From NCBI RefSeq assembly GCF_002836515.1, contig NZ_PJBC01000063.1:62001-126000 (forward strand): a stretch of DNA of 64,000 nt, in the 5' to 3' direction. Both the position numbers and the translations under genes were made by a program. Shown here in pieces: positions 38,559-47,530 of this stretch. Positions within the stretch are counted from its first letter, which is position 1; every line of letters starts with the position of its first letter. Source of the stretch: Pseudomonas sp. Choline-02u-1 (GTDB taxonomy: Bacteria > Pseudomonadota > Gammaproteobacteria > Pseudomonadales > Pseudomonadaceae). The notes under the pieces are model-generated. The model was not told the DNA's origin. It saw nothing but the letters and a program-made list of their open reading frames with translations, and did no database searches.

Positions 38559-40478
38559 TCACGTCATCGACTGGGCGATGATCTGCGCCAGATTCAACTG
38601 GGTGAACGGTTTCGGCAGGCGCGGCAGTTCGGCGGCGAAGCCTTCAAGGCGTTCGGCGTAACCGGTCGCGAGGATGATCGGCAGATCCGGCTTGAGCAGG
38701 CGTATGGCATGGGCCAGTTGCGCGCCGCTCATGTGCGGCATGGCCATGTCGGTGATCACCAGATCGATCACTTCGCCCTGATCGAACAGTGCCAGCGCCT
38801 TGGCGCCGGAAGTCGCACCGATGACACGATGGCCGAGGTCTTCGAGCAGCAGACTGGTGCTGGTCAGCACCAGCGAATCGTCATCGACCACCAGCACACT
38901 GAGCCTGGGCACTTTAATTGGCGCCGCGTTGCTGTACATCGGGCGACTGACCGCTCGCTCAAGCGCCACCGGAATCCACAGCTGCGCCGCTGTGCCGTGG
39001 CCCTTCTCGCTCTTGAGAATAAAGCGCCCGCCCAACTGCTCAATATAGCCATGCACCATTGACAAGCCCAGTCCGGTGCCTTTGCCCAGGCCCTTGGTGG
39101 TAAAGAACGGATCGCGGGCGCAGGCCAGCGTGGCTTCGTCCATGCCTTCGCCGGTGTCGCTCAGGCTCAGGCACACGTAACGCCCCGCCGGCAATGTCGA
39201 ATGGCTAAGTTCCAGAACCACTTCGGCTTGCGCCTGAATAATCACCGTGCCGCCCTCGGGCATGGCGTCGCGGGCATTGGTGGCCAGATTGAGGATTGCC
39301 AGTTCCAGCTGATTGCTGTCGGCCAGCACTGGCTGCAGATCTTCGGGAAAGCGCGTTTCGATGCGAATCCCCGGCCCCAGCGAACTGCGCAGCAGCCCAG
39401 TGATGCCTTGCACCAGTTGCGGGATGTCCACCGATTCGGTTTTCAGTTCCTGACGCCGGGCGAAGGCCAGCATGCGCTGGGTCAGCGAAACACCGCGCAA
39501 AGCGCCTTGGGTGGCGTTTTCCAGTAGACGGGCGATTTTCGGCGCGTCGCCAATGCGCTTCTGCACGATTTCGAGATTGCCGAGGATCACTGTCAGCAGG
39601 TTGTTGAAATCATGGGCAACGCCGCCGCTTAGCTGACCGATTGCCTGCATCTTCTGCGCCTGGAACAACGCCTCACGGGTTTTTTCCAGGGCTTGCTGCG
39701 CCTCGTACGCCTCGGTCACGTCGCGGGTGATCTTGGCAAAGCCGAGCAGCGTGCCGGTGTCACCGCGAATCGCATCGACCACCACGTGCGCCAGAAAGCG
39801 CGTGCCGTCCTTGCGCATCCGCCAGCTGCGGTTCTCGAACCGGCCTTCGCGGATGGCAATCGCCAGCGAACGCTGCGGCTCGCCAAGTTCGCGGTCTTCG
39901 GGGGTATAGAAAATCGAAAAATGCTGGCCGATGATTTCTTCCGGCAAGTAACCCTTGATGCGCTGGGCGCCCTGGTTCCAGTTGCTGACGCAGCCCTCGG
40001 GGCTGAGCATGTAAATGGCGTAGTCGGTGACGCCCTGCACCAGCAGGCGGAACTGCTGTTCGCTTTGCTTGAGGGTTTCCTCGGCCATCTTGCGGTCGGT
40101 GAGGTCGCGGGTAATCTTGGCGAAACCGAGCAGATTGCCGTCGGGGTCCATGATCGGGTCGATCACTACGTGCGACCAGAAATGCGTGCCGTCCTTGCGT
40201 ACCCGCCATCCCTCACCTTCGAAGCGCCCTTCGCGGATCGCTGTGTCGAGCGCCCGTTGCGGCATGCCGTTGGCGCGGTCTTCAGGGGTATAGAAGCGGG
40301 AAAAGTGCTCGCCGATGATTTCCGCTTCTTCATAACCTTTGAAACGCTTGGCGCCGGAGTTCCAGCTGGTGATGGTACCGTCGGGGTCGATCATGTAGAT
40401 CGCGTAGTCGACAACCGCATCGATCAGCAGCCGGAAACGGCTGTCTTCGATCGCTGCGGTTCTGTTGTTTTCACTCAT
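38559..40478 (-). CDS. Hybrid sensor kinase: PAS-PAS-HisKA-HATPase-receiver
   Basis: 639 aa from ATG 40478. Two near-duplicate PAS domains (about 10-125 and 135-255) share YAIYM, GQHFSxFYTPEDR and GFAKITRD text, and no membrane segment is seen, so it is cytoplasmic. The H box is GGVAHDFNNLLTVI. ATP-lid motifs are NLATNARDAMPEGG and KGTGLGLSMVHGY. The receiver ends the protein with the phospho-acceptor in DLVITDMAMPHMSG. There is no output domain, so another partner must receive the signal. Its start overlaps the helicase stop by 8 bases, placing it in a DNA-repair operon. Confidence 0.93.
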   Translation of the reverse strand: MSENNRTAAIEDSRFRLLIDAVVDYAIYMIDPDGTITSWNSGAKRFKGYEEAEIIGEHFSRFYTPEDRANGMPQRALDTAIREGRFEGEGWRVRKDGTHFWSHVVIDPIMDPDGNLLGFAKITRDLTDRKMAEETLKQSEQQFRLLVQGVTDYAIYMLSPEGCVSNWNQGAQRIKGYLPEEIIGQHFSIFYTPEDRELGEPQRSLAIAIREGRFENRSWRMRKDGTRFLAHVVVDAIRGDTGTLLGFAKITRDVTEAYEAQQALEKTREALFQAQKMQAIGQLSGGVAHDFNNLLTVILGNLEIVQKRIGDAPKIARLLENATQGALRGVSLTQRMLAFARRQELKTESVDIPQLVQGITGLLRSSLGPGIRIETRFPEDLQPVLADSNQLELAILNLATNARDAMPEGGTVIIQAQAEVVLELSHSTLPAGRYVCLSLSDTGEGMDEATLACARDPFFTTKGLGKGTGLGLSMVHGYIEQLGGRFILKSEKGHGTAAQLWIPVALERAVSRPMYSNAAPIKVPRLSVLVVDDDSLVLTSTSLLLEDLGHRVIGATSGAKALALFDQGEVIDLVITDMAMPHMSGAQLAHAIRLLKPDLPIILATGYAERLEGFAAELPRLPKPFTQLNLAQIIAQSMT

Positions 40479-42801
40479 CACACTCACCAGCCACTGTCAT
40501 GGGCTGAAGTATGCGTGAATCCGCCGATTTGAAAAGTGCCGGCGCGCTTTTGATCGCCCACCAGCGCGGCAGCAGCTGCTGGATGCGGCTTTCGGCAAAG
40601 CGGTCGTCGATCAGCATCACCGTGCCACGATCCTCGCGGGTACGGATCACCCGGCCGGCGGCCTGTACGACTTTTTGCATCCCCGGGTACAGATAAGTGT
40701 AATCGTAGCCGGCACCAAAAATCGCCGCCATGCGCCGCTTCATCTGCTCGTTGACCGGGTTGAGCTGTGCCAGCCCCAGCGTGGCAATGAAGGCACCGAT
40801 CAGCCGTGCGCCGGGCAAATCGATGCCCTCCCCAAACGCGCCGCCCAGCACCGCAAAGCCGACGCCCTGGCTGTCGGCGCTGAACTGCTCGAGAAACGCC
40901 TGCCGCGCCCCCTCGGCCATGCCCCGCGACTGCAGCCATTGAGTGATGTGCGGGTGGCGTTCGGCCAATAACGTCGCGACCTGTTGCAGGTAATCGAAAC
41001 TGCTGAAGAACGCCAGATAGTTGCCCGGGCGCTCGCTGAACTGGCGGGCGATCAGCTCGACAATGGGCCCCAGCGAAGCCTGGCGATGATTGAAGCGGGT
41101 GGAGATCTGGCTGACGATGCGCACCTGCAACTGCTCGGCGCTGAACGGCGATTCGACGTCGATGCACACCGTGTCGGCGGGCGTGCCCAGCAGGTCGGCG
41201 TAATAGTTGCGCGGGCTGAGCGTGGCCGAGAACAGCACACTGCTGCGCGCCGCGGTCAGGCGCGGGCCGATGAACGCCGCCGGCACCACGTTGCGCAGGC
41301 ACAGTTGCGACAGTGGACGCTTGCGGTCGAGGTCGCGTTTGCTGATATCGAACAGGTAATGCTCGTCGTACAGCTCGGCGACCCGGGCAAATTGCAGCAG
41401 GTCGAAATAGAAACTCTGCAGACCGCTGTCGAGGCCTTGCGGATGCTCGTTGAGGTAATCGCCAATGGCCGCGCAACACAGCGATATGGCTTGCAGGAGT
41501 TTGTCCGGCGCCTTGTCGTACGCCTGATATGCCGCCAGTTGCGGCGCATGCAGCGCGTTCCATTCGCGGTTGACCCGTTGCAGGGAACTCTTCAGCGCTG
41601 CGGGTGCGGTTTTGCGCACGCTGGCGAGCGTGAATTGATCAAGGCTGGCGCTGTACATCTGCCGGCCGCGCTCCACGAGGTTGTGCGCCTCGTCGGCGAG
41701 CACCGCGACTCTCCACTGATTGAGCTGGGCCAGGCCGAACAACAGCGCGCTGAAGTCGAAGTAATAGTTGTAGTCGGCAACCACCACGTCGGCCCAGCGA
41801 GCCATTTCCTGACTCAGATAATAAGGACACACACTGTGTTGCGCGGCGACCTCACGCATCGCAGCCTGATCCAGAAGGTTGATCAGGCTGGCGGCTTCGC
41901 GGGCGGCCGGCAAGCGATCGTAAAAACCCTGGGCCAGCGGACAGGATTCGCCATGACAGGCCTTGTCCGGGTGTTCGCAGGCCTTGTCGCGGGCAACCAT
42001 TTCCATCACCCGCAGCGGCAAGTCCGGCGCTTGCCTGAACAACACCTGGCTGGCATCCAGCGCCAGTTTGCGCCCCGGGGTCTTGGCGGTGAGAAAGAAC
42101 ACCTTGTCCAGTTGCTGCGGCGCCAAGGCCTTGAGCATTGGGAACAGCGTACCGAGGGTTTTGCCAATGCCGGTTGGCGCCTGGGCCATCAGACAGCGGC
42201 CGGTGCTGACGGCTTTGAACACTGATTCGGCCAGATGCCGCTGGCCCGGGCGAAAATCCGCATGCGGAAACGCCAGTCGCTGCGCAGCCAGATTGCGCGC
42301 CTCGCGGTGGGCCATTTCCTGCTCGGCCCATTGCAGGAACACGCCGCACTGCTGCGTGAAAAACGCCTGGAGTGACTCGGCACTGTGGGATTCGACCAGG
42401 CAGGTTTCCTTTTCGCTGACGATGTCGAAATACACCAGCGCCAGATTGATCTGCTCCAGTTGCAGTTTCTCGCACATCAACCAGCCATAGATCTTCGCCT
42501 GCGCCCAGTGCAACTGGCGATGATTAGCCGGCTGCTTGCTCAAGTCGCCGCGATAGGTTTTGACTTCTTCCAGGCAGTTTTGCGTCGGGTCGTAGCCGTC
42601 CGCCCTGCCCTTGACCCGCAGTTGACCGAACTCGCCTTGCAGCGCCACTTCGTTCTGGTATTGCTCGCTGCGCCGCGAGGCCACCGTGCGATGGCCGACG
42701 ATGCCTTCCAGCGCGGTCGGTGACGGGGTGAAGCGCAGGTCGAGGTCGCCGGTCTTGGCGGTGAACTCGCACAGTGCACGCACGGCAACGCTGTAACTCA
42801 A
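40471..42801 (-). CDS. XPD/DinG-like Fe-S DNA helicase
   Basis: 776 aa from TTG 42801, which overlaps the upstream stop as TTGA and has GGAG 8 bases before it. The N-terminal 190 residues form a PD-(D/E)XK-like region (KGRADGYDPTQNCLEEVKTY). Walker A is AQAPTGIGKTLGTLF. The four Fe-S cysteines are likely in CEHPDKACHGESCPLAQ plus SVCPYYL. The DEAH box is VLADEAHNLVERG and motif VI is VVQAAGRVIRTREDRGTVML. It probably unwinds damaged or branched DNA together with the FAN1-like nuclease encoded just upstream. Confidence 0.9.
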   Translation of the reverse strand: MSYSVAVRALCEFTAKTGDLDLRFTPSPTALEGIVGHRTVASRRSEQYQNEVALQGEFGQLRVKGRADGYDPTQNCLEEVKTYRGDLSKQPANHRQLHWAQAKIYGWLMCEKLQLEQINLALVYFDIVSEKETCLVESHSAESLQAFFTQQCGVFLQWAEQEMAHREARNLAAQRLAFPHADFRPGQRHLAESVFKAVSTGRCLMAQAPTGIGKTLGTLFPMLKALAPQQLDKVFFLTAKTPGRKLALDASQVLFRQAPDLPLRVMEMVARDKACEHPDKACHGESCPLAQGFYDRLPAAREAASLINLLDQAAMREVAAQHSVCPYYLSQEMARWADVVVADYNYYFDFSALLFGLAQLNQWRVAVLADEAHNLVERGRQMYSASLDQFTLASVRKTAPAALKSSLQRVNREWNALHAPQLAAYQAYDKAPDKLLQAISLCCAAIGDYLNEHPQGLDSGLQSFYFDLLQFARVAELYDEHYLFDISKRDLDRKRPLSQLCLRNVVPAAFIGPRLTAARSSVLFSATLSPRNYYADLLGTPADTVCIDVESPFSAEQLQVRIVSQISTRFNHRQASLGPIVELIARQFSERPGNYLAFFSSFDYLQQVATLLAERHPHITQWLQSRGMAEGARQAFLEQFSADSQGVGFAVLGGAFGEGIDLPGARLIGAFIATLGLAQLNPVNEQMKRRMAAIFGAGYDYTYLYPGMQKVVQAAGRVIRTREDRGTVMLIDDRFAESRIQQLLPRWWAIKSAPALFKSADSRILQPMTVAGECDE

Positions 42802-44450
42802 GCGCTCTGCTCCACCCACTGCACGTAACACACCGCCACCGGCATCTGGTGCTCATGGCAGAACTCCAGCCAGCGCAATTGATTGTCCTGCAAGCGGTCG
42901 CCGGGGCCTTTGACTTCGATCATCCGGTAGGTCTTGTGCTGCGGCCAGAACTGGACCAGGTCCGGCATGCCGGCGCGGTTGGCCTTGATGTCGAGCAGCA
43001 ATCGGTTGAACCAGTGTTTCAGGTGTTGGGCGGGCAGACAGGCCAGCGCCTGCTCCAGCAAGTCTTCGTTGAGCGCGCCCCAGAACACGAACGGCGACTG
43101 GATGCCCCACTTGTCGACGAAGCGCTGGCGAATCGTCTCGGCGTAGCGGCCGTCATCGAGTTCGCCCAGGCAGGCCTGAAACAGCTCGGCGCGGCGCTCG
43201 AGGAAGTCTTCGCTGAGCAGATCGACCGGGCCGCGCTGGAACGGGTGAAAGAACGCACCCGGCAACGGCGCGAAGATCGCCGGCCAGCACAACAGGCCGA
43301 ACAGCGAATTGATCAGGCTGTTCTCGACGTAATGCACCGGGCCATCATCGGCATGCAGGTGCGCTTGCACGTGATATTCCACTGACCGCGCCGGATCGGC
43401 GCGCGGCAGGTGCAAGTCGAGGCGCTCGACCTCTCTGGCCTTGGCACGCTTGAGCGGCGGGCCACCGAGTTTACGCCGCAGCCGCGGGACGATGCGCTGC
43501 AAGCCTTGCTGCTCGGCCGCGCTTTGCGGAGCCTGTTCGGCCAGCGTGCCGAGTTCCAGCGCCAATGCATATTCGCCGCAGCGTTCGAGCACGCGGATCA
43601 TGCGCAATCGCGCGCCCGGATAAGCACAGTCACGATAAACGCTCAGAGCCAGCGCGAAATCGCCGATGCGCTCGCCATACTGGCCGATCTGGAACAATGC
43701 CTTGGCTTGCCGGCGGCGCAGCCACGGGTTGTCCAATTGCACGGCGTTGATCTGTGCGGCGATCGCCTCCAGCGGTTCACCGGCCTCGAAGCGCAACTGG
43801 CACTGATGCAGGAACAGGCAGGCATCGACGTCTTCGCGGCTGCGCAGGCCGCGGGAGTCAGCGCAGAATTCGACTTTTTCATAAGTGAAGATGCCAAGGT
43901 CGGCCAGCACGAACTCCGACCAGTCCTGATAGAGATTGCCGAAGAACATCAGGCGCAGACGATCACACAAATCCATCAGGGTCAGGCTGAATAGCCGGTC
44001 AGCCAGTTGCGGCGCCCAGTTGCGCAGGGTTTGCGCCTCGGTGAATTGCTCGGCGAGCAAGGGCAGCCATTCATCCTTGCGCCCTTTCGGCTGCGTTATG
44101 AAGGCGCCAAAGGCTTGCACCAGTTCGGCCTTGAGCAGCACATCGAACAGCTCGGCCAGTGTCAGCGCGGCGTGCTCGTCGAGCCAGCCTTGATCGAGCA
44201 ACGGCTGCGCCGCCGCAGCGATGTCGCCAATTTCCAGGTAATTGAGTTTGCTCGCGCGAAAATGAATGCCTTTGCGCATGACCATGCGTACCAGCAGTCC
44301 CTGCGAGGCTTGCGGCAGCGCATTGAAGTCGCGAATGAAGCCATGCTCGCTCTCGCTCATCAGATCGGCATAGCGAAGTCCAAGCCAATCAAGCACTTGC
44401 TGGAAGTTGTTGAGGTAATAGAACGGATCGTCGAGAGGGTTGGAGGTCAC
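42798..44450 (-). CDS. FAN1-type VRR-NUC structure-specific nuclease
   Basis: 550 aa. The C-terminal VRR-NUC domain has the catalytic set: Glu in VENSLINSLFGLLCW, Asp in AGMPDLVQFWP, and Glu-x-Lys in YRMIEVKGPGDRLQDNQLRW. The N-terminal 300 residues are helical, with an SAP-like and TPR-like region as in bacterial FAN1. FAN1 cleaves 5' flaps and helps repair interstrand crosslinks. It is the first gene of a three-gene set (nuclease, helicase, kinase) joined by overlaps of 4 and 8 bases. Confidence 0.9.
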   Translation of the reverse strand: MTSNPLDDPFYYLNNFQQVLDWLGLRYADLMSESEHGFIRDFNALPQASQGLLVRMVMRKGIHFRASKLNYLEIGDIAAAAQPLLDQGWLDEHAALTLAELFDVLLKAELVQAFGAFITQPKGRKDEWLPLLAEQFTEAQTLRNWAPQLADRLFSLTLMDLCDRLRLMFFGNLYQDWSEFVLADLGIFTYEKVEFCADSRGLRSREDVDACLFLHQCQLRFEAGEPLEAIAAQINAVQLDNPWLRRRQAKALFQIGQYGERIGDFALALSVYRDCAYPGARLRMIRVLERCGEYALALELGTLAEQAPQSAAEQQGLQRIVPRLRRKLGGPPLKRAKAREVERLDLHLPRADPARSVEYHVQAHLHADDGPVHYVENSLINSLFGLLCWPAIFAPLPGAFFHPFQRGPVDLLSEDFLERRAELFQACLGELDDGRYAETIRQRFVDKWGIQSPFVFWGALNEDLLEQALACLPAQHLKHWFNRLLLDIKANRAGMPDLVQFWPQHKTYRMIEVKGPGDRLQDNQLRWLEFCHEHQMPVAVCYVQWVEQSA

Positions 44451-44645
44451 GGGAATTCAAAGCCACGGCAAGCGAACACTGGTTATGCGTACAGATAGCA
44501 GCTCAACCCTGCCCGGCGCAAACGGAAAAAGATCAATGGCATTTTTTCGCGCCGTCATCGAACTTTTCCGCCGAGGCTGGCACCAACCGCGTTACAGGGC
44601 CGACAATGCCCGCAATCACATTCAAGCAAGGAGTCAGAGGTGGGT

Positions 44646-44870
44646 ATGAAAATCAAGATGCTGGGTATTCCTGTAGCGGTTGCAGCCCTGTTGGCGCTGG
44701 GCGGCTGTTCGACCCAGACCGTGGTGACGCTGCAGAACGGCACCCAGTACCTGACCGAGGACATGCCGAAGACCGAGACCGAAGATGGTTTCTATGAGTT
44801 CGAGGATATTTCCGGAGCCAAGGTCAAGGTTCGCGCTGATGAAGTCGCGACCGTGCGCAAGGAAGACTGA
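44646..44870 (+). CDS. YgdI/YgdR-family small lipoprotein
   Basis: 74 aa from ATG 44646 (a GTG two codons earlier is also possible). The signal ends in the lipobox LALGGCS, giving an N-terminal lipid-Cys. The mature part VVTLQNGTQYLTEDMPKTET and GFYEFEDISGAKVKVRADEV is the short beta-rich YgdI fold. AAGGAG precedes the start. The location is the inner or outer membrane; function is unknown. It is followed by a REP and then the convergent lipA terminator. Confidence 0.85.
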   Translation: MKIKMLGIPVAVAALLALGGCSTQTVVTLQNGTQYLTEDMPKTETEDGFYEFEDISGAKVKVRADEVATVRKED

Positions 44871-44878
44871 TCCACGCC

Positions 44879-44939
44879 GATCGTTCCCACGCGGAGCGTG
44901 GGAATGATCATGCCGTGTGATGTTCGCGAGCAGGCTCGC
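44879..44939. repeat. REP-like palindromes (two types)
   Basis: A GATCGTTCCCACGCGGAGCG palindrome (44879-44910) is followed by a TTCGCGAGCAGGCTCGC piece (44923-44939), the same pair of types seen at 19850. Confidence 0.75.
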
Positions 44940-44958
44940 TTGTATGTTTAGGCTTGAA

Positions 44959-44976
44959 GGGGCCGGCACAGGCCCC
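44959..44976. terminator. Hairpin after lipA
   Basis: GGGGCC at 44959-44964 pairs with GGCCCC at 44971-44976, 9 bases past the lipA stop at the end of the protease/lipase locus. Confidence 0.6.
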
Positions 44977-44985
44977 GCATCAACC

Positions 44986-46839
44986 TCAGGCGATAACGAC
45001 CCCGGCGGCGCTCAAACTCCCCAGCGCCACGCCGACCAAGGTCACCGAATCGGCACCAAACGTCAGCACGGTGTCGTGCCCGACCGCTGAGGCATGGGCG
45101 CGCAAATCATCCCCCGGCAACACACCCTGCACGCCGAGAAACACCAGTTTGTCATCGGCCGTATAGCCAACCACCCGGTCCTGGCCGAACGCGCCGCTGA
45201 ACAGAAACGTATCCGCCCCGCCGCCCGATTCCAGCAGGTCGTTGCCAGCGCCACCGACAAACACGTCATTGCCCGCGCCGCCGAGCAAATGATCATTGCC
45301 CTCAAGGCCAAACAGCCAATCGCCGTCCGCATGCGCCTTGAGCGTGTCGGCACCGGCCGTGCCTTTAACACTCGATTCGTAAGCGGTCAGGTTACCGCCG
45401 ACGTTCAAACCCGTCGCAGTGACGCTGTGCAGCACGTCGTCCTTGAATACGCCCCAGAGAAAACCCGGCTCTTTGGTCACGATGCTGCCGATGTCGCGGG
45501 TGATGCTGATCCCGCCGTTGGCATCGCGGATGTACAGATTGCCGGCGCCGTCGTTGGCAAAATCAAAGTTCTTCACCGTTTGCTGCAAGTCGAGGGTGTT
45601 GCTGCCCTGCCCGCCAAGGATGACGTTGTAGCCGCCGCTGTCACGGAAGTTGTCGTTGCCGGCGCGTCCCTCCAGGTAGTCATTGCCGCTGCCGCCCTGG
45701 ATCAGGTCGTTGCCGTCACTGCCGATGATGAAGGTGCTGCCCTTGTGGGTTTCGGCGTTGCGGTTGAGCGCCTGCACCCACGTGTTGGTCCGCGTCGGGT
45801 CGGAGAGGTTGGCGACAATGATTGTCGAGTCGCGGCTGGTCAGGTCATAGAACTTCGACTCGAGCACGCGGGTCATGCCGTCGCCATAGCCCGTGGGCAG
45901 GTGCGAAATCCACGTCGGAATATTCAGGATCGAAAACGGCAGCACGTTCCAGGCGCTCGAGGCGTAGTGATCGTTGAAGCTGACGATGTTATCGGTGGTC
46001 GAGGCATGCGGCGCGTCGTGCACGCCTACCGAAGCGCTGCTGAAAGTAGACCCGTCGAGGGCACGAAACACCGGGTCGTTTTCGTAACCGATATTCAGCA
46101 CCTTGTCACCACTGCTCTGGGTGGGCGAGGCGTAGGCGATGTAATTGGAGTCAGCAAAGAACCCACCCCACTTGTCACCGCTCAAGTCGGCCATGCTGTT
46201 TACCGCCAGGCCGCCGAGGCTGTGGCCGCTGACCAGCACGTCGTTGCCGCTGAGGCCATTGGACCGGGCGAATGCGACCACATCGTCGAGCAGATTGCCG
46301 AAGGCTTCGCCGACGTAGTTTTTTGCGTAATCGGCCGGGCCGAAGGCTGCAAGCAGGTCACTGATCACGTCGCCAATCGAATCGCCGATGAGGATTTCAC
46401 GCGGACCACTGGTGCCGCGAAAGGCTATACCCAGTTCGGTGAGGTGGCCCTGAGCGTCATACTTGCCGAGGACTTCCACTTGCGCGCTGGTGTAGCCGGC
46501 CTTCTCGCCGAAGAAGGTCCCGCGTGCGTCGGTTTTACCGTCGTAGCCCAATTGCGCGGCGCTGATCGGCGTCCAGCCAGCCTTTTGCACGGCTTCCAGG
46601 GCGAGTTTTTCCGAGTCGGGATTCCACGGAATCCCGGGGATCACCCCTTGCGAATCGGTGCCGCCAATCAGCGCGGTGACCAGCGTCCCCGGCAGGCCGA
46701 GGCCGAAGCCGTTGTGCTGGTAACCGGCAGCGAAGCCGTTATCGAGGTTGTGATAGGAATACAGCGTGATTGCCATGGCATCGCTGAACATCGCCATGGA
46801 ATCGGCGGTGCCGAAGTTCTTGAAGTCGTATACACCCAT
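44986..46839 (-). CDS. lipA: Type I-secreted RTX lipase / polyurethanase
   Basis: 617 aa from ATG 46839, the length recalled for PueA/PueB-type lipases and longer than TliA (476). The first MGVYDFKNFGTADS and LYSYHNLDNGFAAGYQ are the family start. The nucleophile elbow is SGHSLGG with Ser207. Calcium-binding RTX repeats appear at about 395-425 (GGSGNDYLEGRAGND) and 540-575 (LLGGAGNDVFVGGAGND). A C-terminal secretion signal is recognised by AprDEF. It hydrolyses esters outside the cell. It is the last gene of the apr locus, but 676 bases downstream of prtB because of a tandem duplication. Confidence 0.94.
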   Translation of the reverse strand: MGVYDFKNFGTADSMAMFSDAMAITLYSYHNLDNGFAAGYQHNGFGLGLPGTLVTALIGGTDSQGVIPGIPWNPDSEKLALEAVQKAGWTPISAAQLGYDGKTDARGTFFGEKAGYTSAQVEVLGKYDAQGHLTELGIAFRGTSGPREILIGDSIGDVISDLLAAFGPADYAKNYVGEAFGNLLDDVVAFARSNGLSGNDVLVSGHSLGGLAVNSMADLSGDKWGGFFADSNYIAYASPTQSSGDKVLNIGYENDPVFRALDGSTFSSASVGVHDAPHASTTDNIVSFNDHYASSAWNVLPFSILNIPTWISHLPTGYGDGMTRVLESKFYDLTSRDSTIIVANLSDPTRTNTWVQALNRNAETHKGSTFIIGSDGNDLIQGGSGNDYLEGRAGNDNFRDSGGYNVILGGQGSNTLDLQQTVKNFDFANDGAGNLYIRDANGGISITRDIGSIVTKEPGFLWGVFKDDVLHSVTATGLNVGGNLTAYESSVKGTAGADTLKAHADGDWLFGLEGNDHLLGGAGNDVFVGGAGNDLLESGGGADTFLFSGAFGQDRVVGYTADDKLVFLGVQGVLPGDDLRAHASAVGHDTVLTFGADSVTLVGVALGSLSAAGVVIA

Positions 46840-47530
46840 TGCCATTGCCTCTCTTGTTGTTGGAATTGTCAGAGATAGCTCACAGCCAGAGCGCAAGGCT
46901 CCGGAGCATTTCATTACATCTCGTGATGACCCTCAAATATCATGTGTACGCCGGCCCTGTGGGAGCGGGCTTGCTCGCGAAAGCGAAGTGTCAGACGGCA
47001 CCTTCTCGACTGACACACCGCTTTCGCGAGCAAGCCCGCTCCCACATTTGGATCTTCTGCACATTTGGATTGTTGTACTCGCACAGTCCCATGTGCAGTG
47101 CTCCTTATTCTTGAAAAACCGGCAGCCCGTGACGCGCTGCCGGTTACGCTCAGAACTGCCAGTCGAATCGGCGGTGCCGAAGTTCTTGTAGTCGTATACA
47201 CCCATTGCCATTGCCTCTCTTGTTGTTGGAATTGTCAGAGATAGCTCACAGCCAGAGCGCGAGGCTCCGGAGCATTTCATTACATCTCGTGATGACCCTC
47301 AAATATCATGTGTACGCCGGCCCTGTGGGAGCGGGCTTGCTCGCGAAAGCGAAGTGTCAGACGGCACCTTCTCGACTGACACACCGCTTTCGCGAGCAAG
47401 CCCGCTCCCACATTTGGATCTTCTGCACATTTGGATTGTTGTACTCGCACAGTCCCATGTGCAGTGCTCCTTGTTCTTGAAAAACCGGCAGCCCGTGACG
47501 CGCTGCCGGTTACGCTCAGAACTGCCAGTC
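46799..47530. repeat. 366-bp tandem duplication (two copies) spanning the lipA start
   Basis: Copy 1 (46799-47164) and copy 2 (47165-47530) differ at only about three positions. Each holds the first 14 codons of lipA, its ribosome site, a REPIN (46958-47046 and 47324-47412) and the final codons of prtB (DWQF and stop). Copy 1 serves the real lipA start and copy 2 the real prtB end. The other halves are debris. Confidence 0.96.
46933..47205 (-). pseudogene. Truncated copy of the lipA 5' end
   Basis: A start with an intact AGAGAGG site encodes MGVYDYKNFGTADST, then leaves the lipase frame at the duplication junction. It runs through copied prtB tail and REPIN for 90 codons. It differs from lipA by Phe6 to Tyr. 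It is a product of the 366-bp duplication, not a gene, but ribosomes could start there. Confidence 0.8.

Noticed and set aside
45094..46878. 594-codon open frame on the plus strand
   Set aside because: Antisense to lipA with no ribosome site or domain; lipA is firmly identified.
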